In this document: one piece after another, positions 11,097 to 19,410 of the stretch
Layout of the letters: each line of letters opens with the position of its first letter
Position numbering within the stretch: position 1 is the first letter of the stretch
NCBI GenBank assembly: GCA_032718565.1
Contig: JAVGVS010000044.1
Span: 1,483,165 to 1,547,164, forward strand
Length of the DNA: 64,000 nucleotides
Source: Distichodus sexfasciatus
Taxonomy: Eukaryota; Chordata; Actinopteri; Characiformes; Distichodontidae
Direction of reading: 5' to 3'
The notes under the pieces: model-generated
Told to the model about the DNA's origin: nothing
What the model saw: the letters and a program-made list of their open reading frames with translations, nothing else
The model's database searches: none
Translations under genes and position numbers: made by a program

Positions 11097-12390
11097 AATA
11101 TTAAGTTTTAAGCTACTGAATGCACATAATGGCACTAAAAACTAGCTTGCTAGTCACTTTTCGCTCTTCTGTTTAATCTCACACTTTATATGCACTTAAA
11201 CCTTTCCTACAACTCACAGTTCACTCCTTGTGTGTCTCCTTTCCATCTGTCTTCTTGTTTTACCTCCTCTTTTCTCCTGTATCTCCCCCTTGTTTCTCCT
11301 CGCCTGGGTCAGGTGGGGAGGAGGTGATGAACGATGCTTCCACTCCCCTGCCCCATCCCCAAAAGAGCCCCTCCCCCACCAAACCTCCTCCCTCAGGTGA
11401 GACGTGACCCCAATTTCTTCACTCCTACCTGCACACCTCATTGCTCACTGAGCTTTTATGCAGAATGTGTGATCAGCACTGACACCTGACTTGCTTGTTA
11501 TTTATATCAATTTAGAATGATCAGAAGGTTGAACTAGCCCACACTGAACCATGCACCTTTCAGTATTAGCTTGCAGCCGTGTTCAAATCTCAAATTTCAA
11601 TGTATAGTAACCATTTTAGAACAAGAAAGATAAGTGATTGGTTTATGCAACTTCAGACCACTACTAAAGTTATGTAAAGCTCTCTACAAAGAAAAATGAC
11701 CCAGTAAAAGGTAAAAGTTTTCTGTTAGAATACTACTTGAGTAAATGTCTGATATGAACCATATTTAAGTATCAAAGTATATTACACCAATATTGCTCAA
11801 GGGAGACTGTTCATGCAGTTAGAAAATGAACGCTACTGGACAAGAGTCTCTAATAAATGCCACAAATTGTATGACAGGATGAGTCTGTAGGCCTATATGT
11901 TCCCTTATTATTTCTTTCCTTCTATCTTTTCTTCTTCTTTCTTTAGTTTTTTATGTCTGTGTGCACTTCTTTTACTTTGTTTACTTTTTCTCCCCCCATG
12001 GGTAGTCTGGCATCAACAGCTGCTGACTATGCTATGCTGGCTCGCCAGAATGTACCGTGGTTCAGGGAATCTAACTTGCTCTATTATTGGTCCTCATCTT
12101 GCTTTTAGAGCCTTTGATGCAGATGAAAAATCACGGATCTCAGACAAAAATGGCAAAAAGAGGTGGACGAGAAACAGCAAGAGAAGAATTGGAAAAGGAT
12201 TAGGTTGCACTGTCACCAGCTTATACGCCAGAAAGCTCCTTCCACCCTGTGTGCCACCCACAGCCTTGCCAAACACTGCCGCACCACTCCAGTGGCAGTC
12301 CATCAAACGCCTTCCAAGAAGAAAAAGAAGTTCAAAGCTCCCTCGTTCCTGAAAAAGAGCAAGAAACAAAAGGAGAAGACTGAGACTTGA
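1..12390 (+). CDS. add2: Beta-adducin (ADD2), 3' part of gene, 12 exons, last exon disrupted
   Basis: Adducins cap fast-growing actin ends and recruit spectrin at the membrane skeleton. The exons (1-146, 1930-2081, 2561-2641, 3850-3999, 5228-5371, 5686-5784, 6721-6897, 7067-7309, 8923-9039, 9433-9519, 10149-10266, 11313-11396, 12109-12390) splice in phase with AG/GT borders. They encode the class II aldolase-like head (VNILGEVVEKGS, HLHTPATAAV, LGPTCK, VLRNHG), the neck (STFGPM, SRLGEHEFEALMRTLDNL, RWLNTPNTY) and the start of the tail (QSQLLASVI, PNPFNELTDKELEEYK). Stretches such as IREQNRQDMKTAGPQSQLLA resemble human ADD2 as I remember it, and the neighbours SNRNP27 and MXD1 support ADD2 over ADD1 or ADD3. 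The 5' end lies outside the window. About 563 codons are read before an in-phase TAG at 12201-12203. The usual lysine-rich tail (KKKKKFKAPSFLKKSKK) follows in another frame and ends in TGA at 12388-12390, so the C-terminus is uncertain. Confidence 0.9.
803..1362. mobile_element. Putative non-autonomous DNA element in ADD2 intron
   Basis: Both ends carry similar material in inverted arrangement: ATCGATGCATCGCGATGC at about 830-847 and GCATTGTGATGCATCGAG at about 1280-1297, each next to ATTAATC/AATCGAAT-type sequence. No coding capacity. The ends are approximate. Confidence 0.35.
1438..1651. repeat. Degenerate minisatellite, unit about 21 bp
   Basis: About ten head-to-tail units of 17-27 bp follow a consensus close to GTAACATGCTCACAAGAAA. 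Units start at 1438, 1465, 1486, 1507, 1528, 1551, 1568, 1589, 1609 and 1630. Because many units are 21 bp, one frame stays open by chance. Confidence 0.65.
1715..1865. mobile_element. Fold-back family copy (half)
   Basis: Carries AAGGTACTGTAGCTACACAT...AAGGTGTG and TTTGCCAAAATTAAG...AAAGGGC, the right-arm pattern seen again at 27.6-27.7 and 47.3-47.5 kb. Confidence 0.4.
1930..2081 (+). CDS. add2: ADD2 exon b
   Basis: Codes for TVTMVTPINDLHGWEPVSM and then KGERLMRCKLASLHRLLDLY and GWAQITTAGVT. It enters the aldolase-like head. The donor runs directly into a CA repeat (gtgacacacaca). Confidence 0.9.
2085..2122. repeat. CA microsatellite at exon b donor
   Basis: Nearly pure CA run starting four bases inside the intron after ADD2 exon b. 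Confidence 0.9.
2561..2641 (+). CDS. add2: ADD2 exon c
   Basis: Eighty-one bases, phase 0 at both ends, coding MRISKEQEHFLVLPEGLAYG and then EVTASSL. It is preceded by a good pyrimidine tract ending ttctttag and followed by gtgaga. Belongs to the head domain. Confidence 0.9.
3127..3192. repeat. (TTA)n microsatellite
   Basis: About twenty-two TTA units with one TTAATA interruption, in the ADD2 intron before exon d. Confidence 0.95.
3823..3847. repeat. TG microsatellite abutting ADD2 exon d acceptor
   Basis: A TG run that ends directly in the gcag acceptor, so the repeat replaces the usual pyrimidine tract. Confidence 0.9.
3850..3999 (+). CDS. add2: ADD2 exon d
   Basis: Fifty codons, phase 0: VKVNILGEVVEKGSTTLGVD, then HSAIYSARPDVRCLLHLHTP and ATAA. 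This is the core of the aldolase-like fold. The HLHTP segment lies where true class II aldolases bind metal; adducins are not known to be enzymes. The acceptor sits directly behind a TG repeat. Confidence 0.92.
5228..5371 (+). CDS. add2: ADD2 exon e
   Basis: Forty-eight codons, phase 0: VSAMKCGLLPLSHEALLVGE, then VAYYDYNGVMEEEEDRVELQ and KSLGPTCK. Continues the head domain. Confidence 0.92.
5686..5784 (+). CDS. add2: ADD2 exon f
   Basis: Thirty-three codons, phase 0: VLVLRNHGIVALGESVEEAF, then YTIYHIQNACQIQ. The LRNHG motif is typical of the class II aldolase/adducin family. Confidence 0.92.
5930..6415. mobile_element. GGGTGTAA family copy in ADD2 intron
   Basis: Starts AGGGGTGTAACAATAC and holds the internal marks shared by its relatives: AATATCGATCAGACATCAT, TGAATGGAAGTGATTGTG, GTCGTAGCAGACTTTGTAAT. 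Similar copies lie at 15.5, 25.1, 32.2, 44.5, 50.8 and 55.0 kb. Confidence 0.55.
6721..6897 (+). CDS. add2: ADD2 exon g
   Basis: Fifty-nine codons, phase 0, ending STFGPMHKSRLGEHEFEALM and RTLDNL. It spans the end of the head domain and the start of the neck used for oligomerisation. Confidence 0.92.
7067..7309 (+). CDS. add2: ADD2 exon h
   Basis: Eighty-one codons, phase 0: GYRTGYAYRFPVLLERSR, then VEVPATVTSFNFGEDGS and EKTRWLNTPNTYQKVN. Neck region. The donor is a weaker GTCAGA, but the join to TGG at 8923 recreates the family's TTW. Confidence 0.9.
7610..7870. mobile_element. Fold-back (long inverted repeat) element in ADD2 intron
   Basis: The left arm has TCCATAACTTGGCAAATGCT and the right arm CATTTGCCAAAGTTATGGA, near-perfect complements. 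Between them are the family marks CAACAAAGTGATTGTTC and ATACCTTTGTG. About 250 bp, no ORF. Confidence 0.6.
8766..8885 (-). mobile_element. tRNA-derived SINE, minus orientation
   Basis: Read on the minus strand it starts GTGGTCTAATCGTTAGTATA, a tRNA A-box-like head, and ends in GTCGCTCTGGATTAAAGCGT, the common fish SINE tail. Related tail fragments lie at 27.02-27.08 and 32.57-32.70 kb. Confidence 0.5.
8923..9039 (+). CDS. add2: ADD2 exon i
   Basis: Thirty-nine codons, phase 0: WLKKDEVTQSSGTGIKIENP, then NQFVPLFTNPQEVLETRNK. Clear match to the adducin neck. Confidence 0.92.
9433..9519 (+). CDS. add2: ADD2 exon j
   Basis: Twenty-nine codons, phase 0: IREQNRQDMKTAGPQSQLLA, then SVITDNSPP. This is one of the most conserved stretches of beta-adducin, at the neck-tail border. 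Confidence 0.92.
10080..10130. repeat. TG microsatellite before ADD2 exon k
   Basis: TG run with four C substitutions, ending about 18 bases before the acceptor of exon k. Confidence 0.9.
10149..10266 (+). CDS. add2: ADD2 exon k
   Basis: Codes for SPEKVEPPSTPEPEPPNPFN, then ELTDKELEEYKQEVQRKQL, in the charged tail. It ends with one base of a split codon (CTT G|gtatgg). The acceptor follows a long TG repeat by about 18 bases. Confidence 0.88.
10424..10510. repeat. (CTATAT)n/(AT)n microsatellite
   Basis: Begins as TCTATA units and passes into pure AT. It directly adjoins the left side of the Tc1-like relic and may have replaced that element's left end. Confidence 0.95.
10517..11012. mobile_element. 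Tc1-like transposon relic, left end missing
   Basis: Matches the complete relic at 28.1-28.65 kb over most of its length. It includes the degraded C-terminal transposase segment (PQSPDQTQS, then GMRW-like reading) and the right terminal sequence GTGTGTCCAAACTTTTGACT. The left terminal repeat is absent, and an AT microsatellite begins on each side. Confidence 0.7.
11022..11093. repeat. (AT)n microsatellite
   Basis: Pure TA run just after the right end of the Tc1 relic. Confidence 0.95.
11313..11396 (+). CDS. add2: ADD2 exon l (proline/serine-rich tail)
   Basis: Phase 1 to phase 1, twenty-eight codons: GGEEVMNDASTPLPHPQKSP and SPTKPPPS. It resembles the SP-rich tail linker of vertebrate adducins. 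Placement rests on AG/GT borders and matching phase; sequence conservation is low. Confidence 0.7.
12109..12390 (+). CDS. add2: ADD2 last exon with premature TAG and frameshift
   Basis: In the phase set by the previous exon it reads EPLMQMKNHGSQTKMAKRGG and RETAREELEKD, resembling the human tail stretch NGREEEQTAEEILSKG, and then stops at TAG 12201-12203. Past the stop the same frame stays open and gives SSGSPSN at about 12288-12308. The frame must then shift by one near 12309 to give PSKKKKKFKAPSFLKKSKK and a TGA at 12388-12390. The final tail is the MARCKS-like, calmodulin- and PKC-responsive end of adducins. Either the sequence holds small errors, or this copy makes a shortened adducin lacking that tail. 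Confidence 0.75.
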
Positions 12391-13240
12391 GCTACAGAAC
12401 TATTCACAGACTGTCTTGCAGTTTACTGCAACACATTCTCACAAAAAAGGCATAACAAAACACTGGCGAGTCCTCAGCTAACGATGTTGCACTCACACAT
12501 ACACACACATTCAGACCCACTGTGTTTCCCCATCTCTATTTGTCATGTCACCACATGAAGCATTTTTTGGGATTATTGTTTTTAGACATAGTTTATTTTC
12601 ACTAAGATCTCTCTGACCACTTTCTAAACTTAATCCTCAATGATGTTGGTAAAAATTGTCTGTGGGTTAACCCCTACCTTTCTACACCTCCCTTGCTTTT
12701 TAAAAAGTAATATTGCACTTAGCACAAGCATATAGAGAAGAATGTGGCATTAACATAGGGGCCTAAGCACTGATTGTTCATGTTTCTCAGTTTTGATTGT
12801 TCACTGAAGATCATATTGCACATGTGTTTGTATAACTAAATGAAGTGTAATCAGTGTATTGACCTCGTAAGCTGGTCGCTTCTGATCACGCTTTAATTAA
12901 TCTTACCTGTGGTTACATAACAGTGGTGATAGAAAATTGGTGTCACATAGTAAAGTATCTTAACCAATAAGCTTTGGGAGGGAAAAAACAAGCATTCTGA
13001 CTTGTTTATGCAATGAAAACCCAAATGGCAATTAAAACATTCCACTCTGTTTTATTTTGTATAGTCAATGGGGGACTTCTTTTTGCAGTTGTAATTATTT
13101 TTATGAGCAGTAACTCTTATTTCAATGCTTTTGTGTGTATATCTGCTGGGTTTTTTTTTTTGAGTTTAAATGTGTCATGTTAGAATGTAAAGTGACAAAT
13201 GCTAGGTTGTAACAATCATTAAAATTCATTTAAAAGAATC
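12391..13240 (+). other. add2: ADD2 3' untranslated region
   Basis: AT-rich sequence without coding potential after the tail stop. An ATTAAA poly(A) signal at 13218-13223 suggests transcript ends near 13,240. An earlier AATTAAAAC near 13,030 is a weaker alternative. Confidence 0.5.
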
Positions 13241-13244
13241 TGCG

Positions 13245-14560
13245 GTTTTCTTGCATTTTTTCTAGTAAACATTTTAAGATCCGGGGTCTGGGTCTAATTT
13301 CATTAGTGCTATATCTTTCATATCAACGCTATGCTGCCTTTTGTAACATCATTCTTTTTTCATATTTTATTATTCTATCTTTACACGAAATAACTCTTGT
13401 GACGATATATTCGTCAGTCATCTTGATTATATCACATATTTTCCCCTTTTGGTTGCCATTTTCCTTAACCCAAAATGTGTATATACAAATATAAGAGCAT
13501 CTGAAATATACATAAAATATATAAACACAACCATATACTATCCTATTTCGGATGATATCTAGTTTTATACTTCCTGTCTTTTCATTAGTCTAACAGACAT
13601 CCCAACCTGCAAAAACTCATTTCAGGGAGGCCCCCACTCAGCAAGAAGGGAGTTGCACAGGGTGATGTAACTTCAAGTAAACTTTATTTTATTTTATTTT
13701 AGATATATTGAGCAGCCTTCCCATGCCTAATATGCCTCCCTAATATGTTAGGTCCCTTAAAATATGTGAAAGCACAAGATAATTAGCATTTCTACATTGG
13801 CTATATGTATAATTATTTGTTAATTCACTTTCTCTAGTCAGCACACTAAATTACGAAAGCCAATATTATGTATTATTTTGACAATAACATAAGTAGATCA
13901 TACTTTTACTATTTATGCAAATTCCTTATTCATGTTCCATTGCTACTTTACAAAAGTCTTCAAGGAGTTTGGTCTTTTCATGACAGCCTTGGCAACTAAC
14001 CAAGTGTCTAAGTAGTGTAGACGAATAATAATAGCAGCACATGAAATGACTCTTGTTAAATCCTCAATTTTCAACATGTCTTTTACAGTCGTTTAAACCA
14101 CCATGAGCAATGCTGAAATCACTGCTGCAAACAGCACAGCGCGCAACATTGTCGTTCTTTTTCACCCTTACTAAACAAGGATACAGCTTTGTAGGCCCGA
14201 GGTGTCGCGTTTATATTTTTGCTTTTTGGGGGCACTTCCCTCTGCCATGATGCGCCACTGAACTGGTAATACAGGGTTTCAAGATGCTGGCAATTGGGTC
14301 CCCGAGAAGTTAGAATAAAGCCCGGTTTCGAAATCTGATTAATATTTTATAAGTAAACCAATCAGGACGCTTTGTCCAGCATCACGGGCTACGAACAGGC
14401 TCATCTCTCTGTAATGTAACACTAGCGTTTAACATTTTGCTAATCGTGTGTAAGCAAATAAGAGTATATGGATTTAATTTTGCACTGTTCAAAATATTTT
14501 TGGGCGATCAGAAATTATAATACCCGCATACTTTTATACAAATACATTAGTTATCACACG
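13245..14560. other. Intergenic spacer ADD2-SNRNP27
   Basis: I see no exon and no repeat with clear ends here. The composition is AT-rich. Confidence 0.5.
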
Positions 14561-14569
14561 GAACGCGGG

Positions 14570-14745
14570 GGTCGGAAATCCATCTAATTTACGCTTTGCT
14601 TCCACCGGAACCATCTTCATGCTGGTGCGCACTTGGTTGCAAAATGCATAGTAAGTTCTGTTCGAGACCCTTCGTCTTTACTACGCTTAATTAAGTACAA
14701 GGTAAAGTTTAGATTTTCTACACCATGGGTCGGACAGTTGGTAAA
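14570..14745 (+). promoter_or_regulatory. Possible remnant promoter / first exon of SNRNP27
   Basis: A locally CpG-containing patch with CCATCTT (a YY1-like core on the reverse strand) lies where the first exon should be. ATGGGTCGG at 14726-14734 would give MGR, as in the SNRNP27 start, but the expected arginine-serine run after it is absent and a gt follows quickly. The first coding exon is therefore lost or unrecognisable. Confidence 0.25.
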
Positions 14746-15150
14746 TTAATTACCACGCCGAGGTTTGGAATTTTGCTTTTGAATCGCATATTGGCACTGT
14801 TTTTAATATAAATTAGAAGTGCCTAATGTTGTTAGCGTTAGCATCCCAGTGTTTGTTTCCTTTCTCAGTGAACAGCGGATTGTAGATTGCAAACATATCA
14901 ACTGTGGATTTAGAGGGTATAGATTTTTTTTTAATTTCATCCTGTTAAGCGTAAATAGAAAAATGAGTTTATTGTTATTTAGTCGTCGTCCAACCTTAAA
15001 CATTAATCATATCAAGAATTAATTCTAAAGCTTGGAAATAATTGTTAATTAATGCTTTATTTCTTCATAATGCTATGCTCTTGTAGCCTTATTGGTTTAT
15101 ATTTCTTAATAATTTATTTCAATATCACGTGTTACGTAGTGTGTAAGTAT

Positions 15151-15177
15151 TTATATATATATATATATATTTATATG

Positions 15178-15236
<59 letters not shown>
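15151..15236. repeat. (AT)n microsatellite in SNRNP27 first intron
   Basis: Two AT blocks separated by TTTATATGTATG, located 140 bases before the RS-exon remnant. Confidence 0.95.
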
Positions 15237-15238
<2 letters not shown>

Positions 15239-15377
15239 TAATGGGCATAGTATTAGCGTATATATTTAATTACAAATGTTGGTTATGGCTTCATATTTTC
15301 TGCATCTTACTCAACACGTTTTATAGATTTATTTATGCACAAGTGGCTTTCTAACGGTTGTCTGTCTTTTTTCCCAG

Positions 15378-15500
15378 AACGGCGCCGCTCGCGCTCGTCG
15401 TCCCGGGACCGGGAGCGCAGACGCAGAGAGAGGGAGCGCCAAGGCCGCAGATCGTGACCGAGGAGGCCGCCGCGCCACCCCACCGACGACGTCCTGGTGG
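15378..15500 (+). pseudogene. snrnp27: SNRNP27 RS-rich exon, frameshifted
   Basis: After the ttcccag acceptor the split codon G|AA starts ERRRSRSSSRDRERRRRERE. The frame ends at TGA 15455-15457. Pieces of the expected continuation appear in other frames: DRDR just after the stop, and PHRRR further on near 15480-15492. At least two indels are needed. The donor is unclear. Confidence 0.75.
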
Positions 15501-15547
15501 AGAGACGACGTTGATGGAGACAACTGGATGTCCTGATTACTGATAAT

Positions 15548-16116
15548 TAAGGGTGTAACTGTAAAGTTTTATCACGGCACAATATATCGATTCTAGGAAC
15601 AAGATTCGAGCCACTATCATGATGTCTGCTACGCATCTTAATTAGATTTAGTTATATAAGGAAAGGGAAAAGGAGGAAAACAAATAAAAAGAATGGAAAA
15701 ACAGTGAAAATATTTAAGCAGAAAACAATTAAATGAAAACAATGAGAGAACTAATAAAACAATGAGAGGAAAAAGAGAAAAATGATATTTTATTCTACAT
15801 TGGCAAAATCAATATAAGAATAAATATAATACTAAATGTCCTTGTACTTTGAGTACCATAAGCAATGAAACACAGTAATAGGGATGCAAGTCGCAAGTTT
15901 CATCTTGATACAATATGATATGAATATATAATATAGCAGTGGACAACAATTCAGTGTTGGTATCACGAAGTCAGTTTCAATTTGATTCAGATCAGGAGTG
16001 ATTATTGATATGAAACAATATCATTGGCTCATTTAACCCTATCACTTCCATTCATTTCAAATCACAAATCATTGAATCAATGTATCGATGTAGATCTGAA
16101 TACTAATACACCTCTA
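15548..16116. mobile_element. GGGTGTAA family copy, near full length
   Basis: Starts AGGGTGTAACTGTAAAG and ends CTAATACACCTCTAG, approximately inverted ends. Internal marks include GATGTAGATCTGAATAC and CTTCCATTCATTTCAAATCA. Lies inside the SNRNP27 locus, after the broken RS exon. Confidence 0.55.
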
Positions 16117-16760
16117 GCTCTCCCCCTTTTTGCATTTTCTCAAACACAATTTTATCAGATATTAAACATAACAGACAGATTACTTTGTGGAAGTAAAAAA
16201 ATAAACAAATAAAGGAATCCCTTTGCATCTTTCTAAAAGAGTAGGGATGGAGCTCCAACCTGCTAAAATCCAAATTTTCTGAATTATCCACCTTAACTAG
16301 TGTGGTAAGTGTACTTATGCAGAATTGGTGCATATTGCTGGTTGGAGAGGTGGAGAAACATGTAACATTTAAGTTATCTCTCATCTGCTTAACGAACATA
16401 TGTATTTTGTCGCAGCTTTGGTATCAAATGTCTTTATTAGTTTATCAATGTCATGTCTTAGTCTTGGAAGCAATTGACATACATTTTTGTCATACTTTTA
16501 AAAACTAAATTAACACTGCTGTGTGTTAATATATTATTAAGAGGAAAATAAAGCCTGACATGACCTCAAATGGTGTCTGAGCTCTTGAGGGGAACCAGTG
16601 ATTGAAGGGGTAGAGGGAGCCTATTATTTATGATAAGCAACACATTTATCTCTAGGTATCTTAGCATTGTTGTATGAAGTCTTTTTGGTGAGCAGCTCTG
16701 TCTTTCAAATCTAATAAGATTGAGCTCTCATGTTTGTTGGATAACTCAGGTGGCCCACAG

Positions 16761-16876
16761 ATCTCCACGCAGACACCGTTCATCATCTCTGTCCCCAGTG
16801 CGACAGAAAGAAAGGAGAGAGGAAGACAGGAAGGAGATGAAAGAGAAACCTGCTGTGAAAATCCATCAGATATCAG
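16761..16876 (+). pseudogene. snrnp27: SNRNP27 exon with SPRRHRSSS motif, intact
   Basis: From the acceptor cccacag the frame is open: SPRRHRSSSLSPVRQKERRE, then DRKEMKEKPAVKIHQIS, ending in a split codon before gtaggg. This is the only exon of the locus with no visible lesion. Confidence 0.75.
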
Positions 16877-17220
16877 GTAGGGCTTCAACCCCTCTTCAGC
16901 CTCACATAAACTATCATAAGCCTTCGATACATTCATGTTGTTAGGTTTGTTACTCCAAGAAGTAAACAGACTGCAAACAGATGTCCCATAAAGCATGTGC
17001 TGTCTTATTGCATTATAATGCGCTTATAGTAGCATCACTGCATGTTATAAAATAACTGTCAAAAAATACATGCAAATATTTTTAAAGTAAAGCAGTGAGT
17101 TCAGAAGATCTTTCTTTTTAACATCAAAGCATTCAAAAAATTGTTCTGTGAGACTTTTCTCACACACCACGGCATTATAGTTCTCAAATGATTAAAATCT
17201 TGGTGTTTGCTTTGCCACAG

Positions 17221-17300
17221 CGGAGGACATGCAGGTAAAATAGAGGAAGATTGAGATGATGAAGCTCATGGATTTTTCTACGCTTGACACCCTTTCAAAG
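17221..17300 (+). pseudogene. snrnp27: SNRNP27 exon EDMQ...MMKLM, with in-phase TAG
   Basis: Eighty bases between gccacag and gtgaga. The expected EDMQGKTEEEIEMMKLMGF appears as EDMQVK, a stop (TAG 17241-17243), then RKIEMMKLMDF. The lost glycine and threonine codons fit a one-base plus a two-base deletion that cancel out, so the frame is restored at IEMMKLM. Confidence 0.8.
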
Positions 17301-17973
17301 GTGAGATCTGAAAAATCAAACCTAAGTTCGCTGGCTGATCCGGTCGCTGTTCTTTTGACGGGTTTGGGTCTTAACTTTGGCTTGTTTTTTCAAAGCAGCC
17401 TTTTAAAAACATTGCATGCATGTTTTAATGGAGTTTGTTATTCACATCTTCTTATAACATCATGCTCTCATTGTCTGTGTTGCCAGTTGAGAAGACAACT
17501 AAAGCATATTGTATTAAATGTTAATCTAAGTTGATGAAAGCAAGTTATAACAATGTGTGTGTAGTATTGCTGCTGACCACATGGTGTGCGGGCCAGACAA
17601 ACATATAGTTAGTCTTTTTTATATTGTATGAGCATGTTCTAAGTCCAGAGGAAATCACCAAAATTACTTATTACTATGACCAGCATTTCTGTTTCATTAC
17701 CCTTTGTGTTAATATAATGTGATGCTTTAATTCACTTTTTCAGTTTTCAGTTGAATACATTTAATACCCTTGACCTTTCCACTAGTTTTCCGCTAGAGCT
17801 GTGAGGCTAATTCTGTCTCATGTCTACGTTGTAGTAATTTAGTATTAATACATTTTTTGTTTACCGACCAAGTTATTTATGTTTTCTTTTGATAATGTTA
17901 GAAATCTGCACAAATACAGCCACAGCACGGTTCTATGAATTACTTACGCTTTGTTTATCTTGTGTCCCAACAG

Positions 17974-18035
17974 GGTAGGAAGGTGATGGTGCAGTCACGC
18001 ATATGTTAATGTGACCTGTGAAGCTACAAATACAG
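17974..18035 (+). pseudogene. snrnp27: SNRNP27 exon GKKVDGSVNAYAINVS, frameshifted
   Basis: After cccaacag the bases give GRKV in frame 1, DGAV after one missing base, and AYVNVT after another shift. This follows the family's GKKVDGSVNAYAINVS in order. Read without correction it stops at TAA 18007-18009. Confidence 0.75.
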
Positions 18036-18083
18036 GTTTGCTTTTTCTTGTTTTGTCTTGCTCATTGTCAGAGAGAAAACGAG

Positions 18084-18317
18084 CCATGGTTTGGCCCCGT
18101 GATTAGAAGGTCGCTGGGTTCAATCCAGGACCGCAAAAGTACCACTTATAGTTCTCTATAAGTAAGGTGAGTGTCTCAAGCACTGTTCTTGGGTGCTGCC
18201 ACGACAGCTGCCCACTGCTCCTTCACAGATACAGTCGCAGAGGTTTACATTTGCTGTGCTGCAGTTCTATGCTGCATTCACAATGACAAATAATTACTCT
18301 TTTACTCACTTTCACTT
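18084..18317 (+). mobile_element. tRNA-derived SINE (family A), degraded
   Basis: Contains AAGGTCGCTGGGTTCAATCC (B-box region), GCTGCCCACTGCTCCTTCA and ACAATGACAAATAATTACTC, shared in this order with copies at 19.2, 30.7, 31.4 and 45.7 kb. Confidence 0.7.
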
Positions 18318-18742
18318 TGCAATTATCTGGAATGACAAAAGGAGCAGCGCATGCTGCTGATGGTTTTCCTGCCAAGATTTTCGAGCCTATCCAAGGCAAA
18401 GTCTATACAGAGATTTCTAGAATATCTCCAGTATTTGTGTGCTGACTGCATGCACAATGTCAGCTGGTGCATTTGCACGTTTCTTCACCTGCTGCTGTTA
18501 AAAATCCCTGGCGATATGAAATTTATAACAAGCTGTATATATATTTATTTTTTATTTTTATTCTGCTTACACGTGACCACTGCCTGCTTTTGAGAAACAG
18601 CATGTGATCCTGTTAGCAGGCAATCATAGCTTTGCAGCCAAATCACATCTGCATCAGTTCAGAGACAGACCTTCCTATTGGCTGGTGATGAGAATGGTTT
18701 GGTACCGAGAGGAGATCAATGATAACTATATTTTCTTTACAG

Positions 18743-18793
18743 GCAACAGGCGAACAAGCAAGAGTATTCAACAGACTTGACTTCATTGCTTGA
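18743..18793 (+). pseudogene. snrnp27: SNRNP27 terminal exon remnant ending FNRLDFIA
   Basis: Behind the strong acceptor ttttctttacag is a shortened copy of the QYMNRKGGFNRPLDFIA terminus. CAA survives at the start, part of the NRKGG segment is garbled, and TTCAACAGACTTGACTTCAT then gives FNRLDFI, followed by Ala and TGA at 18791-18793. Confidence 0.75.
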
Positions 18794-19226
18794 CACAACA
18801 AAAGAACTAAGAAACAAAGGTTTTCACTGTTCTTGGCTTTTTGCTTGTACTTTTATGTTCTGGTTGTGTATGATTATGTATTTTTTCTTTTTGCAAGTAA
18901 CAGTTCATCTTTCAAGCACCAGTCCTTCTCTAAATTTGTTGTTTTTTAGTGATATTTGACATCAGGGGTAGATTGATGGTTGAGTAGATCTTCTGATTAA
19001 ATATGTTGTGGTTGGCACCATTTTGACTCCTAATAAATTTGAAAAGGCAATGCATGATAGTTGCTTATTTTTATTCCAGACATAATCAGACATTCACTGC
19101 ATATTTAGATTTGTAAAGACTCAGCTTATATTAATTTTTAAATAGAGATGCACAATCATAGAATGGAAATTAAATATCAGTTTTACTAATGCCAACAGTG
19201 ATTGTGAAACTGGACATTTTTGGAAA

Positions 19227-19410
19227 GTTCAAGTCCCGAACCAGTAAAGGTACCACTGAGGTACTCATGAGCCATGTACGGCCCCTAGCCACTATTCCTT
19301 GGGCACTGCCAAAAGCTGCCTGCTGCTTCAACACCGATGGGTCAAATGAAGATATTGTATTATGTGTTGCACTGTGGACTGTGTTTATAATGACAAATAG
19401 TCACTCCCTA
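19227..19410 (+). mobile_element. tRNA-derived SINE (family A), head truncated
   Basis: Begins in the B-box (TTCAAGTCCC) and continues AAAGGTACCACTGAGGTACT, CATGAG, GATGGGTCAAATGA and AATGACAAATAGTCACTC. Confidence 0.7.

Larger units (their letters stand above)
15378..18793 (+). pseudogene. snrnp27: SNRNP27 (tri-snRNP 27K protein) unprocessed, decaying gene copy
   Basis: SNRNP27 is a small RS-rich protein of the U4/U6.U5 tri-snRNP. Five exon remnants lie in order with introns and AG/GT borders retained: RRRSRSSSRDRERRRRERE (15378-), RSPRRHRSSSLSPVRQKERR (16761-16876), AEDMQ...EMMKLMDF (17221-17300), GRKV-DGAV-AY-NV (17974-18035) and FNRLDFIA plus stop (18743-18793). Comparison with vertebrate SNRNP27 (from memory) shows a TGA at 15455 and frameshifts in the first, a TAG at 17241 with compensating indels in the third, at least two shifts in the fourth, and missing codons in the fifth. 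Only the second is clean. Retained introns exclude a retrocopy. Since the protein is normally essential, a working copy probably lies elsewhere, for example a genome-duplication partner. The alternative is many local assembly errors, which is less likely because MXD1 next door has none. Confidence 0.85.

Noticed and set aside
11897..12352. 151-residue open frame over the ADD2 last exon
   Set aside because: It begins in pyrimidine-rich intron sequence and does not join in phase with the previous exon; it lies over ADD2 coding sequence in another frame.
1..12390. Adducin as ADD1 or ADD3
   Set aside because: The neck and tail wording (QNRQDMKTAGPQSQLLASVI) and the SNRNP27/MXD1 neighbours fit ADD2 better.
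15378..18793. SNRNP27 remnant as a processed retrocopy
   Set aside because: Introns with AG/GT borders are retained and exons are spread over 3.4 kb.
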